Shown one piece after another: positions 1-7,651 of a stretch of 64,000 nucleotides of DNA (the first letter of the stretch is position 1; each line of letters begins with the position of its first letter). Made by a program: the position numbers and the translations under genes. The notes under the pieces are model-generated. The model was given only the letters and a program-made list of their open reading frames with translations. It did not search any database and had not been told where the DNA came from. Origin of the DNA: Azospirillum lipoferum 4B (GTDB taxonomy: Bacteria; Pseudomonadota; Alphaproteobacteria; Azospirillales; Azospirillaceae); the NCBI RefSeq assembly GCF_000283655.1, contig NC_016624.1:124001-188000 (forward strand), read 5' to 3'.

Positions 1-282
1 AAATTTTCCGCTTTGTCGGGCGAATGCGCCAAAGGTTGACGAGAAGTCTGTGAATGGCAAGAAATAGGACGATAGCAAATCAGGGTAGTCAAGTTGCCAT
101 TGAGCGCACAACTTCGCCAGCGTCGCGAGCCGACGACGCAACGTCGGCAACCAGCCCGGGTCCGGACTCAGCGGGCTCACGACGGTCTGACTAATGGAGG
201 TGCCGAAGCTGTTGAGCGCGAGGAATTGCGAATAGCTGGCGGCGATGTCTTCGCCAATCTCGACAACATCCGGACTGAGCAT
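1..282 (-). CDS. 5' part of an unrecognised gene running off the left edge
   Basis: On the minus strand an ATG at 282-280 opens a reading frame that stays open for 94 codons to the first base of the window, so only the N-terminal part is visible. A good Shine-Dalgarno-like stretch (AAGGGGGAT) ends just before the ATG, which supports this start. The protein begins MLSPDVVEIGEDIAAS and continues with a mixed helical-looking sequence (around residues 43-60: PGWLPTLRRRLATLAKLC) and an aromatic-rich part (SSYFLPFTDF). There is no signal peptide and no obvious membrane segment. I do not recognise the family. GC content is lower than in the backbone genes, fitting its position beside an IS cluster. 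Confidence is for it being a real coding region, not for any function. Confidence 0.5.
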   Translation of the reverse strand, partial: MLSPDVVEIGEDIAASYSQFLALNSFGTSISQTVVSPLSPDPGWLPTLRRRLATLAKLCAQWQLDYPDLLSSYFLPFTDFSSTFGAFARQSGKF

Positions 283-690
283 ATGATCCCCCTTTTTTGA
301 ATGGCAAAAATATCATTGGCATTTCATAAGGCCGCCGTTTCGCGGTTGCGAAACACGTTAGTAGGTCGCGAAATCCGATTTTTTTAAAAAACAACACATC
401 TTCCGGTTGGTGTCAACCGAACTTTCTGTGAATTTTGAGAGCGTGTTTGTGGGCCATGGTAACGATTAGCGTTCCGTTCATAAACCGGCGCTGGCTGCGC
501 TTTGAAACTGTTATGCCCTTGTGGAGGGCTCCTGGCGCTCGTCCAGGCCGTCGCCGGACCGGCCCGCGCCCACCCGCGTCCGGCTGACCCTTGCTCTCTG
601 CACGGTTCCGGCAGGTTTCGCGCCAGCTTGCCAACGGGCAGCTGGGTGGCGTACAGCCCACCCCGTCGAGATGGACGGAGAGGATGACGA
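283..690. other. Gap with no supported gene
   Basis: About 400 bases between the divergent partial gene at the left edge and the IS6-family fragment. The first 150 bases are AT-rich and probably contain the promoter of the leftward gene; the rest is GC-rich and probably belongs to the end of the IS6-family element. I saw no convincing inverted repeat or RNA gene. The short reading frames here look accidental. Confidence 0.4.
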
Positions 691-1050
691 ATGCGCTGCC
701 CGCACTGCTGGTCGGAGAAAACGAGCGAGCGTTCAGACCGGACGGCGCACGGCTATCGGCGGTTCCGCTGCCAGGAATGCGGGCGTCAGTTCAACGAGCG
801 CACGGGCTCGGTGCTGAACCGGCTGCAGGTGCCCACTGACGTGGTCTTGCTCATCGTGCTCTGGCGGCTGCGCCTCAAGCTCAGCTTTCGCGATCTGGCC
901 GAGATCCTGCTGCTGCGTGGCTTGGTCTTTTCTCATGAGGCGGTGCGGGAGTGGGAGGCGAAGATCGCCTCACTGCTCACCGACGCATTGCGACGGCGCC
1001 GGCGCGGTACGGTCGGGCGCAGCTGGTACGTCGACGAGACGTACCTGTCA
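691..1050 (+). pseudogene. IS6-family transposase, truncated by an IS630 insertion
   Basis: The N-terminal 120 residues belong to an IS6-family transposase with an N-terminal zinc ribbon (CPHCW near residue 3, CQEC near residue 28), an HTH region (SFRDLAEILLLRG) and the first catalytic aspartate in WYVDETYL. Directly after that motif the frame enters the IS630 element at 1051 and stops by chance at 1116, so the remaining DDE residues are lost. The normal product is about 230 residues. This copy cannot encode an active transposase. I could not find the missing 3' part with confidence. Confidence 0.8.
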
Positions 1051-2221
1051 TACCGCATCCAGAAATTTCTGACTCGGGTTGTGTCGCAGGGGATTGAGGC
1101 TGCGGCTTTGGTGTGATTCGCTGTCCGCTCTATTCAGCGGGGAGCGGGAATGCCAGCGATAGCGATCCGACAGGACATCTCGGTCTGCGAGTTGCGCCGG
1201 CAAGCCCGATTGGAGGAGGACGGGCGGGTGGCGGCGCGTCTTCTGGCGATCGCCGCCGTGCTGGACGGTCACAGCCGGGCCCACGCCGCGCGCTTGGGCG
1301 GGATGGACCGGCAGACCTTGCGCGATTGGGTGCATCGTTTCAACGCCGAGGGCGTGTCCGGCCTGCGCGACCGTTCGCGTAGCGGCCGGCCCCGCCTGCT
1401 GGCCGACGAACTGCGCCCGGAGCTGGCGACGCTGATCGCCGCAGGTCCCGACCTGGAGCGCGACGGCGTGGTCGAGTATCGGCTGACCCACATCCAAGAC
1501 TTGGCCAAGCGCCACTTCGGTGCCGACTACAGCCGCGGCGGCATGCACAACGTGCTCCAGCAGATGGGGCTGTCCTGGCAGACCCCGCGCCCGATCCACC
1601 CCAAGACCGATCCCGCGGCCCAGGAGGCATTTAAAAAAACTTCCCCGACCAACTCGCCGCCATCGCCAAGCGCCACCCCGGCAAGCGGCTGGAGGTCTGG
1701 TTCCAGGATGAAGCCCGGGTCGGTCAGAAGGGAACCCTGACCCGGCTGTGGGCGCCGCGCGCCATCCGGGTGCGTGCCGTGCGCGATCATCGCTTCAAGT
1801 CGGCCTACATCTTCGGCGCCGTGTGCCCGCAGCGCGACACCGGCGTCGCCTTGGTGATGACGCGCGTCAGCACCGAGGCGATGACGCTGATGCTCGCCGA
1901 GATCAGCCAAGCCGTGCCGCACGAGGGGCACGCCGTCGTTCTGCTGGACGGAGCCGGCTGGCACATCGCCAATGAGTTGGAGGTGCCGGCCAACCTGACC
2001 TTGCTGCCGCTGCCGCCCTACAGCCCCGAACTCAATGCCATCGAGCGCCTCTGGCAGGTGATGCGGGAAACCGTCCTCTCGCACCGCCTGTTCATCGACA
2101 CAAAGCACATTATCGACGCCTGTTGCCGCGCCTGGAACTCCCTCATCAACAAGCCAGGCCGCATTCAATCAACCTGTGGTTATCCGTGGGCCACACAGGT
2201 CAAAACTTCATGAACTTGGTA
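1051..2221 (+). mobile_element. IS630-family insertion sequence
   Basis: The element is about 1.17 kb. Its ends are imperfect inverted repeats starting TACC: roughly 15 of the first 23 positions match between the left end (TACCGCATCCAGAAATTTC) and the reverse complement of the right end (TACCAAGTTCATGAAGTTT). Both ends carry the TA dinucleotide that IS630/Tc1-type elements duplicate on insertion. The transposase gene lies inside with short flanks. The left junction falls inside an IS6-family transposase, and the right junction abuts the IS5-family gene. The exact ends are my inference from the repeat alignment. Confidence 0.7.
1150..2213 (+). CDS. IS630-family transposase, made by -1 frameshifting
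   Basis: Two overlapping frames encode one IS630-type DDE transposase. The first frame (from the ATG at 1150) carries the helix-turn-helix half (MDRQTLRDWVHRFNAEG) and runs to 1740; the second, in the -1 frame, carries the catalytic half and stops at 2213. A T3A7 run at 1630-1639 is an ideal slippery site. After slipping, the product continues with LEVWFQDEARVGQKG, then LLDGAGWH, then YSPELNAIERLW, which supply the two Asp and the Glu of the catalytic triad. Programmed frameshifting in this family is known, so the break is probably not a mutation. The element looks intact. The very end of the gene overlaps the ATG at 2176 used below. Confidence 0.85.
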
Positions 2222-3180
2222 TCAAACACCACGCTGGCCACCGCCATCAGTTTCCTCGTGCCCGGTACCGCGTAACGAATTGGGCGGCCTATGAGGCTGG
2301 CCTACGTCAGCGCGGCAGTTTGACCATCTGGTTCAGCACGGAGGCCGTTCAGGCTTGGCGTGCCGCCCCACGCACCACCCGCGGCGGGCAGCTGCGCTAC
2401 TCGGCCGTGGCGATCGAGACGGCGCTGACCCTGCGGGCGCTTTTCCGCTTGGCCTTCCGACAGACCGAAGGGCTGATCGGCTCGCTGATGCAGCTGTTGC
2501 GGTTGGACCTACCGGTGCCGGATCACACCACTCTGAGCCGACGGGCCCGAAACCTGGCCGTGAGGATCCGTCCGCAGACCACCGGGCCGCTGCACCTGCT
2601 GGTCGACAGCACAGGGCTGAAACTCAGCGGGCCCGGCGAATGGCAGGTTGAGAAGCACGGCTCCAAGAAGCGCCGTTCCTGGCGCAAGTTCCACATCGGT
2701 GTGGACGCTCGAACTGGGCAGATCGCTGCCGTGGAGTTGACCCCACCCGATGTCGACGATGCCTCGCAGGTCGGTCCCTTGCTCGATCAGGTCTCCGCGC
2801 CGGTCAAGTCGCTCGTCGGTGACGGCGCCTACGACCGCACCGACGTGTACGTCGCAGTGGCGGCCCGCCACCCGGAGGCGGCGGTGATCGCGCCACCGCG
2901 CGCTGATGCCGTCTTCAGAGTCGTCGTCGAGACCGCGCCCACTCCGCGCGACCGTCACATCCAGGCGATTGCCGAGATGGGACGCATAGCTTGGCAGCGA
3001 ACGTCCGGCTACAACGCGCGGGCCAAGGTGGAGGCGGCGATCGCGCGCTACAAGCAAGTGATTGGCAATCGCCTGCGGGCCCACAGCGATGACGGGCGGC
3101 GTACCGAGCTCATCATCGCCAGCACCCTGCTCAACCGCATGTTCGGCTTGGCACGCCCGACCTATGTCCGCGTCGCGTAA
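2176..3180 (+). CDS. IS5-family (IS903-like) transposase
   Basis: A DDE transposase of the IS5 family, IS903 subgroup. Visible family features are the N-terminal block RYRVTNWAAYEAGLRQRG, the motif DLPVPDHTTLSRR, the first catalytic region LLVDSTGLKLSG, KRRSWRKFHIGVD, the second aspartate in VGDGAYD, and the C-terminal region with the catalytic Glu near VEAAIARYKQV. The first in-frame ATG is at 2176, inside the neighbouring IS630 element. The IS630 insertion at 2221 has therefore probably replaced the native start and about 15 N-terminal residues. Whether the hybrid protein is active is unknown. A related but clearly different copy lies at 11169-12137 in the same orientation, on the other side of the siderophore genes. 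Confidence 0.85.
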   Translation: MVIRGPHRSKLHELGIKHHAGHRHQFPRARYRVTNWAAYEAGLRQRGSLTIWFSTEAVQAWRAAPRTTRGGQLRYSAVAIETALTLRALFRLAFRQTEGLIGSLMQLLRLDLPVPDHTTLSRRARNLAVRIRPQTTGPLHLLVDSTGLKLSGPGEWQVEKHGSKKRRSWRKFHIGVDARTGQIAAVELTPPDVDDASQVGPLLDQVSAPVKSLVGDGAYDRTDVYVAVAARHPEAAVIAPPRADAVFRVVVETAPTPRDRHIQAIAEMGRIAWQRTSGYNARAKVEAAIARYKQVIGNRLRAHSDDGRRTELIIASTLLNRMFGLARPTYVRVA

Positions 3181-3390
3181 AAAGATGGGGGACATGGGCT
3201 CATGCCGTTCCCGCTCGCATCAATGCACCACGCTGACCGCGATGGTAATCTCGGTGGTCCGCCGATCATTGGCGCTGGGTTCCGTGCTTTCCGATCAACC
3301 ACTCCCCTGGCCCGCACAGCTTGACGCAAGTGTGACGGTACCCTCCTGATGGAATCCGGTCAAGCTGGAGGAGCGTCGGGCCGCAGCTCA

Positions 3391-4182
3391 TCAATCACGG
3401 ATCTTTCCGTCGAAGAGTATATGGGGAAGGCCCAGCGAACAGCGCTCGACCCGGCCGGAAATCCGGTAGAAGGCCGCCAGGGTCTCTGCGGTGATCGCGT
3501 CCTCCGGAGTTCCTGCCGCGGCCAGGGCGCCCTCCGACAACAGAACGACCATATCCACCCATCGCAGTGCAAGATTCAGGTCGTGCAGCACGGCGAGCAC
3601 GATCATGCCTTCCGTCTTGGCGGTTTCCGTCACCGCCTGCATCACGTCGATCTGGTGGCGTGGATCGAGCGCGCTCGTAGGTTCGTCCAGCAGCAGGATC
3701 CTCGGGCGGCGCACGATCGATTGGGCAAGGCTCACGAGTTGGCGTTGCCCGCCGGACAGTTCGTCGAGCGGAGAAAGGGCGAGGTGGCCGATCCCCAGCC
3801 TCTGGAGCACGGCGTCGGCCTCCGCATGGACGAGGCTTTCCGGCCGGTCCTTCACAAGCGTCGAAACGCGCAGCGCGGTGACGACGGATTCGATGACGCT
3901 GAGCGCGATGCCCTGGGGCAGGCTCTGCGGCATGTAGGTGACGTACCGGGCGCGCTCGGCCGGCGTCATCTGCAGGAGAGCCTGTCCATCGTAGCGAACG
4001 TCGCCGGTCGCCGGCAGCAGGCCGGCCAGGGCGCGAAGAAGCGTCGTCTTGCCGGCGCCGTTGGGACCGACGAGGGCGGCGACCGTACCCGCCCGCAAGG
4101 GCGGCAGCGACAGGCCGTCGATGATCCGGCGCCGGGGATAGCCGGCACGGAGCCCGGTGATCCGAAGCAGGTCGTCCGTCAT
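3391..4182 (-). CDS. Ferric-siderophore ABC transporter ATPase (FecE/FhuC type)
   Basis: A 263-residue ABC ATPase that would power import of ferric siderophore across the inner membrane. The Walker A motif GPNGAGKT is near residue 39, the signature LSGGQRQ near 142, Walker B ILLLDEP near 163 and the switch histidine in VLHDLN near 199. Its length and the VTYMPQSLPQG region fit the iron-chelate (FecE/FhuC/BtuD) branch. The start overlaps the end of the permease gene by 4 bases (ATGA), so the two are translationally coupled. It is the last gene of a five-gene minus-strand operon that begins with the TonB-dependent receptor. The 210 bases between it and the IS5-family gene hold nothing I can identify. 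Confidence 0.9.
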   Translation of the reverse strand: MTDDLLRITGLRAGYPRRRIIDGLSLPPLRAGTVAALVGPNGAGKTTLLRALAGLLPATGDVRYDGQALLQMTPAERARYVTYMPQSLPQGIALSVIESVVTALRVSTLVKDRPESLVHAEADAVLQRLGIGHLALSPLDELSGGQRQLVSLAQSIVRRPRILLLDEPTSALDPRHQIDVMQAVTETAKTEGMIVLAVLHDLNLALRWVDMVVLLSEGALAAAGTPEDAITAETLAAFYRISGRVERCSLGLPHILFDGKIRD

Positions 4183-5270
4183 GCCGGCCGTCCCCTGAGA
4201 ATGAGCGCGACGAAGATCGGGATGCCGACCAGCGACGTGACCACGCCGATGGGAAGCATCACTCCGGGCAGCAGCAGTTTGCCGGCGAGCGAGGCGAAGG
4301 ACATGATGGCGGCACCGATCAAAAGGCTAGCCGGAAGAAAGAAGCGGTGGTCCTCCCCGACCAGAAGTCGGGCGATGTGGGGACCGACCAGTCCGATAAA
4401 GCCGACCGTTCCCACGAAGGCCACCGCCAGCCCGGCCAGAAGGCTGACACGGAGCAGGGCCGTGAAGCGCAGCCGTGCGACGGGTACGCCGAAGCTCCGC
4501 GCCCGGTCCTCGCCGAACCTAAGGGCCGTCAACCGCCATCGCGCGGCGAAAGCGGACGGAAAGGCAACAGCGAGTGCGGCGGCCAGCACGGCGATCTCCG
4601 CCCATCCGGTCCGCGTGAGGGATCCCATGGTCCAGAACACGAACTGTTGCAGCGCCGCTTCCGAGGCGACGAACTGGACCAGCGCCACCAGCGCGTTGAA
4701 GGTGAAGACCATCGCGATGCCGAGCAGGACGAGGCGGTCCGGACCCGTCCCGCGCCGCGAAGCGAGTGCCTGCAGCAGGAACACCGAACCGAAGGCGAAG
4801 ACGAAGGCATTGGCCGGAACGAGCCAGCCCGGCGGCAAGCCGGGAAGGCTGGTTCCCAGGATCATCGCCAGCGCGGCTCCGAACGAGGCCGCGGAGGACA
4901 CGCCGAGCGTGAAGGGGCTGGCAAGCGGATTGTCGAGGATCGTCTGCATCTCGGCCCCGGCGAGAGCGAGCGCGGCGCCGACGAGGAGCGCGGTCAATGC
5001 CTGGGGCAGGCGCACGCTCCACAGGATGAGGCTTTCGGTGCGGGTCGCCCCCTCCAGTCCGAACAGCGCCCTGATGGTGCGTTCCAGGCCCAGTCCCGCC
5101 GGCCCGTTGGCGACGTCCAGCACGAATCCGACCAGCAGGATGCCGGCCAGTGCCGCAACCAGCATCCGGCGCCGATGGAGCATCCGGCGGTATGACCGCT
5201 CGCGCTCCGTGCTTCCGGCAGCCGGTGTGGCTACGGCTGGTGCGGCGGAACTGCCGATGCGCGGGGTCAT
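4179..5270 (-). CDS. Ferric-siderophore ABC permease (FecCD family)
   Basis: A 363-residue integral membrane protein of the FecCD/BtuC family, which forms a homodimeric channel for iron-chelate import. About nine to ten hydrophobic segments are visible, starting with MLVAALAGILLVGFVLDVA near residue 37. The family block LVGAALALAGAEMQTILDNP (normally GAALAxxGxxxQ) and the conserved FVGTVGFIGLVGPHIARLL sequence near residue 290 are both present. The N-terminal 30 residues are polar and longer than usual. It overlaps the ATPase gene by 4 bases downstream and the siderophore-interacting protein gene by 4 bases upstream. Only one permease gene is present, so it should act as a homodimer. Confidence 0.9.
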   Translation of the reverse strand: MTPRIGSSAAPAVATPAAGSTERERSYRRMLHRRRMLVAALAGILLVGFVLDVANGPAGLGLERTIRALFGLEGATRTESLILWSVRLPQALTALLVGAALALAGAEMQTILDNPLASPFTLGVSSAASFGAALAMILGTSLPGLPPGWLVPANAFVFAFGSVFLLQALASRRGTGPDRLVLLGIAMVFTFNALVALVQFVASEAALQQFVFWTMGSLTRTGWAEIAVLAAALAVAFPSAFAARWRLTALRFGEDRARSFGVPVARLRFTALLRVSLLAGLAVAFVGTVGFIGLVGPHIARLLVGEDHRFFLPASLLIGAAIMSFASLAGKLLLPGVMLPIGVVTSLVGIPIFVALILRGRPA

Positions 5271-6370
5271 GCGAGAACCGCCGCGATTCCGGCCTTGACG
5301 ATGTCCTCCTCGCTCATCCCCCGCCGCCAGTGCGAAAAAGCGATGAGGCGGGAGGAGGGAAGGCCGATGTCGGTCTTCAGATAGGACCGCATGTCGCGGA
5401 AGGCCGAATATTCCGCGCCGATCCAGGCGAAAAGACCGTCCTGGCCGGCCGGAAGCTCGACCAGCCGCAGAGCATCGGACAGAAGCGTGGTCGAACCGGG
5501 TGCGGTGCCATTGCGGTACAGCCAGCGAATTGCGACACCCGGCGGCCCGTCGATCTCCTGCCGTTCCGCGGCATCGGCGACTTCGATGAGCGCGATCCCC
5601 GCCGCGGAGGCCGGCAAGCCTTCGAGGATGCGGGCGATGCCCGGCAGCCCGGTCTCATCGCCGGCGAGCAGATACCAGTCCGCCGGTTTCGGCCCATAGG
5701 CCGCCGGTCCGAGGAGCCCGACCACGTCGCCGGGTGCCGCGGCCGCGGCCCAGGACAGGCCGGGACCGCCCCCGCCATGCATCACGAAGTCGATGTCCAG
5801 CGTTCCCGCCGCCGGATCGATCCGGCGGATGGTGAAGATCCGCGAGTCGAGCTTGCCGGATTCGGGCCAGACGACGCGGCCGTTGTCGTCCAGAAACGGC
5901 CATTGCGGCGTAGCGATATCCCTGCCCTGGAACAGCAGCCGGCAGTGGATCTGATCGGGCACCGCGTAACGGGCGAGGTCATCCCCGCCGAACGAGATCC
6001 GGCGCATGCGCGGGGTCAGCTGCCGAACCTCCCGCACGGTGAGCACCCGGAGATCGGTCGGCAGCACGGCGCCGGCCGCGTCGCCCGTCCAGACGATTTC
6101 CAGATTCTCCGGACGGGTCACGAAGTCGATCAATCCGGTCAGCTCATGCTTGAGGCGGTTGAAGTCGGCCGGATCCGTTGCCTCGACGGCAAGCGACAGC
6201 GCCCCCGGTGCCGCACGCAGGTGCGCCGTTCCGAAGGAGGAGGTGACCGTGTGGCCGTCCCCGTCCGGGCTTACCGTCATGTTGTGGGCGGAAAAGGACT
6301 GGATGATGGTGTCGAGATAGGTGGAGACCTTCGGAAACGCTATCGTGGCCTGAGCCTTGAGAAACGCCAT
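5267..6370 (-). CDS. Siderophore-interacting FAD protein with DUF2218 N-terminus
   Basis: A 367-residue two-part protein. Residues 1 to about 95 resemble the DUF2218 domain often found with iron genes. The rest is a siderophore-interacting protein (SIP, ViuB/YqjH type), an NAD(P)H-dependent flavin reductase that releases iron from imported siderophore in the cytoplasm. The FAD-binding signature SRIFTIRRID is near residue 192, and the SIP C-terminal domain with FAWIGAEYSAFR is near residue 314. I chose the ATG at 6370 because AAGGACAGG precedes it at good spacing; an ATG ten codons upstream (6400) is possible. It overlaps the permease gene by 4 bases, tying intracellular iron release to uptake. 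Confidence 0.85.
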   Translation of the reverse strand: MAFLKAQATIAFPKVSTYLDTIIQSFSAHNMTVSPDGDGHTVTSSFGTAHLRAAPGALSLAVEATDPADFNRLKHELTGLIDFVTRPENLEIVWTGDAAGAVLPTDLRVLTVREVRQLTPRMRRISFGGDDLARYAVPDQIHCRLLFQGRDIATPQWPFLDDNGRVVWPESGKLDSRIFTIRRIDPAAGTLDIDFVMHGGGGPGLSWAAAAAPGDVVGLLGPAAYGPKPADWYLLAGDETGLPGIARILEGLPASAAGIALIEVADAAERQEIDGPPGVAIRWLYRNGTAPGSTTLLSDALRLVELPAGQDGLFAWIGAEYSAFRDMRSYLKTDIGLPSSRLIAFSHWRRGMSEEDIVKAGIAAVLA

Positions 6371-6464
6371 GTCGCCTGTCCTTCGCGTTCGATCTGTCAT
6401 GGGTTGCTTCGGCGTTCGAAGATGCCGGCCGCCATCGGACGGAACCGTGGCGGCCGGTGTTTCT

Positions 6465-7640
6465 TCAGCGCCCGTCAGCTGCCGTCGCCGGCGAAAGGCT
6501 AAGCCAGCACGGACCCGCCAGGGGCTGTGCCAGGAAGCGGCGGTTCAGTTCGTCCATCGTGTCCGACGGATCGGCATCCGCGAACGCGTCCGGGTGCAGC
6601 CATTTGGCAACGGCCTCGACGAACAGGATGTTGAGCGGCGGTGCCGTGAGAAGCCCGGTCCAGACGCCGTGCACCCGCCGGTTCCGGACGGCCGGCAGCG
6701 TGTCGAAACCGGTCCGTCCGGTCAGGCGGCGCAATCCGGCACGCGCCTTTTCGGGATCGAGACCCGGGCCGATTCCGGGGCGGATGCCGGCGCCGAATGC
6801 GCCGCCCGAGGCGATGTAGACCTCCGGCGATTCGGTCATCAGCTGCTCTGCGGCGAGCTTCGCGTACCAGGGTGACCCATGCGGTCCCTCGACGGCAGAG
6901 AGGTTGCGCCCCCCGGCCCGGGCGAGAAGGTCGCCCCAAATGCGTCGTCCGGCCGTCCAGCAGCAATCGTCGTAGGTGGATTGCACTTCGAGATACGCCT
7001 TCACCGCCGGCGCGCCGGCCAGCCTTGCCGTCACGGTTGCGAGGCGCTCCTCGACAAAGCCGATGAAGGCGTCGGCCCTGTCGCCCTTGCCGAGGACGGC
7101 ACCCCACAACCGCAGGGCCCGGGCCATGTCGCCGAAGGGGTCGCCGGGGGCGCCCGCGTCCGCCTGCCGGTTGGAGGCGGCGCTGCTGAAGATCACGGGG
7201 ATGCCGGCAGCTTCGAGGCGGCGCGTCAGCCCACCCTCGCCGAGCCCCGGCTCCATCACCGCAGTGGCGACCACGAGGTCCGGTTCAAGGGCGAGAATCC
7301 GCTCCAGCGACAGCGTGTCGCCGGTCTGGGCACCCACCACCGGAATGGGGCCGCCGTTGCTTCCCCGCTCGTAGAGCCGGCGCACCAGATCGCTGTCGAA
7401 CCGGTCGACCCCGGCCCAACCGACGATCAGGGCGGATGGGTCTGGGTGCAGGACGGCCATGCTCAACACATCGACCGCATCGAGGAGCACGATCCGGCGA
7501 ACCGCGCCGGCGAGCGGAACCCGGCGGCCGGCTGCATCGACGACGGACCCGGACCCGGCTCCGGGTGCTCCCAACGCCGTGACGGGCGCCAGGGCGGTCA
7601 GGCCCAGGAGGATGGTGCAGGTCCGTCGGTCCAGGCGCAT
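6465..7640 (-). CDS. Periplasmic ferric-siderophore binding protein
   Basis: A 391-residue class III (FhuD/FepB/BtuF type) substrate-binding protein with an N-terminal signal peptide (MRLDRRTCTILLGLTALAPV, probable cleavage after ALGA). Typical elements are SVVDAAGRRVPLAG followed by RRIVLLD near residue 50, and the region LSLERILALEPDLVVA near residue 110. It would take the ferric siderophore from the outer-membrane receptor and pass it to the FecCD permease. The start lies 11 bases after the receptor stop codon, and a 94-base gap separates it from the SIP gene. The C-terminus ends in a short Ser/Ala-rich tail. The substrate cannot be told from sequence alone. Confidence 0.85.
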   Translation of the reverse strand: MRLDRRTCTILLGLTALAPVTALGAPGAGSGSVVDAAGRRVPLAGAVRRIVLLDAVDVLSMAVLHPDPSALIVGWAGVDRFDSDLVRRLYERGSNGGPIPVVGAQTGDTLSLERILALEPDLVVATAVMEPGLGEGGLTRRLEAAGIPVIFSSAASNRQADAGAPGDPFGDMARALRLWGAVLGKGDRADAFIGFVEERLATVTARLAGAPAVKAYLEVQSTYDDCCWTAGRRIWGDLLARAGGRNLSAVEGPHGSPWYAKLAAEQLMTESPEVYIASGGAFGAGIRPGIGPGLDPEKARAGLRRLTGRTGFDTLPAVRNRRVHGVWTGLLTAPPLNILFVEAVAKWLHPDAFADADPSDTMDELNRRFLAQPLAGPCWLSLSPATAADGR

Positions 7641-7651
7641 CGGAGTCCGTC

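Noticed and set aside
3218-3300. Possible continuation of the interrupted IS6-family transposase (HADRDGNL-like reading)
   Set aside because: The DRDGNL string resembles the IS6 block that should follow, but the flanking residues do not match and the frame soon stops, so the resemblance may be chance.
3349-5298. A 649-codon plus-strand open frame opposite the siderophore ATPase and permease genes
   Set aside because: It is the antisense shadow of genes with clear family motifs on the minus strand; the predicted protein is low-complexity and Arg/Ala/Ser-rich, as expected for high-GC antisense frames.
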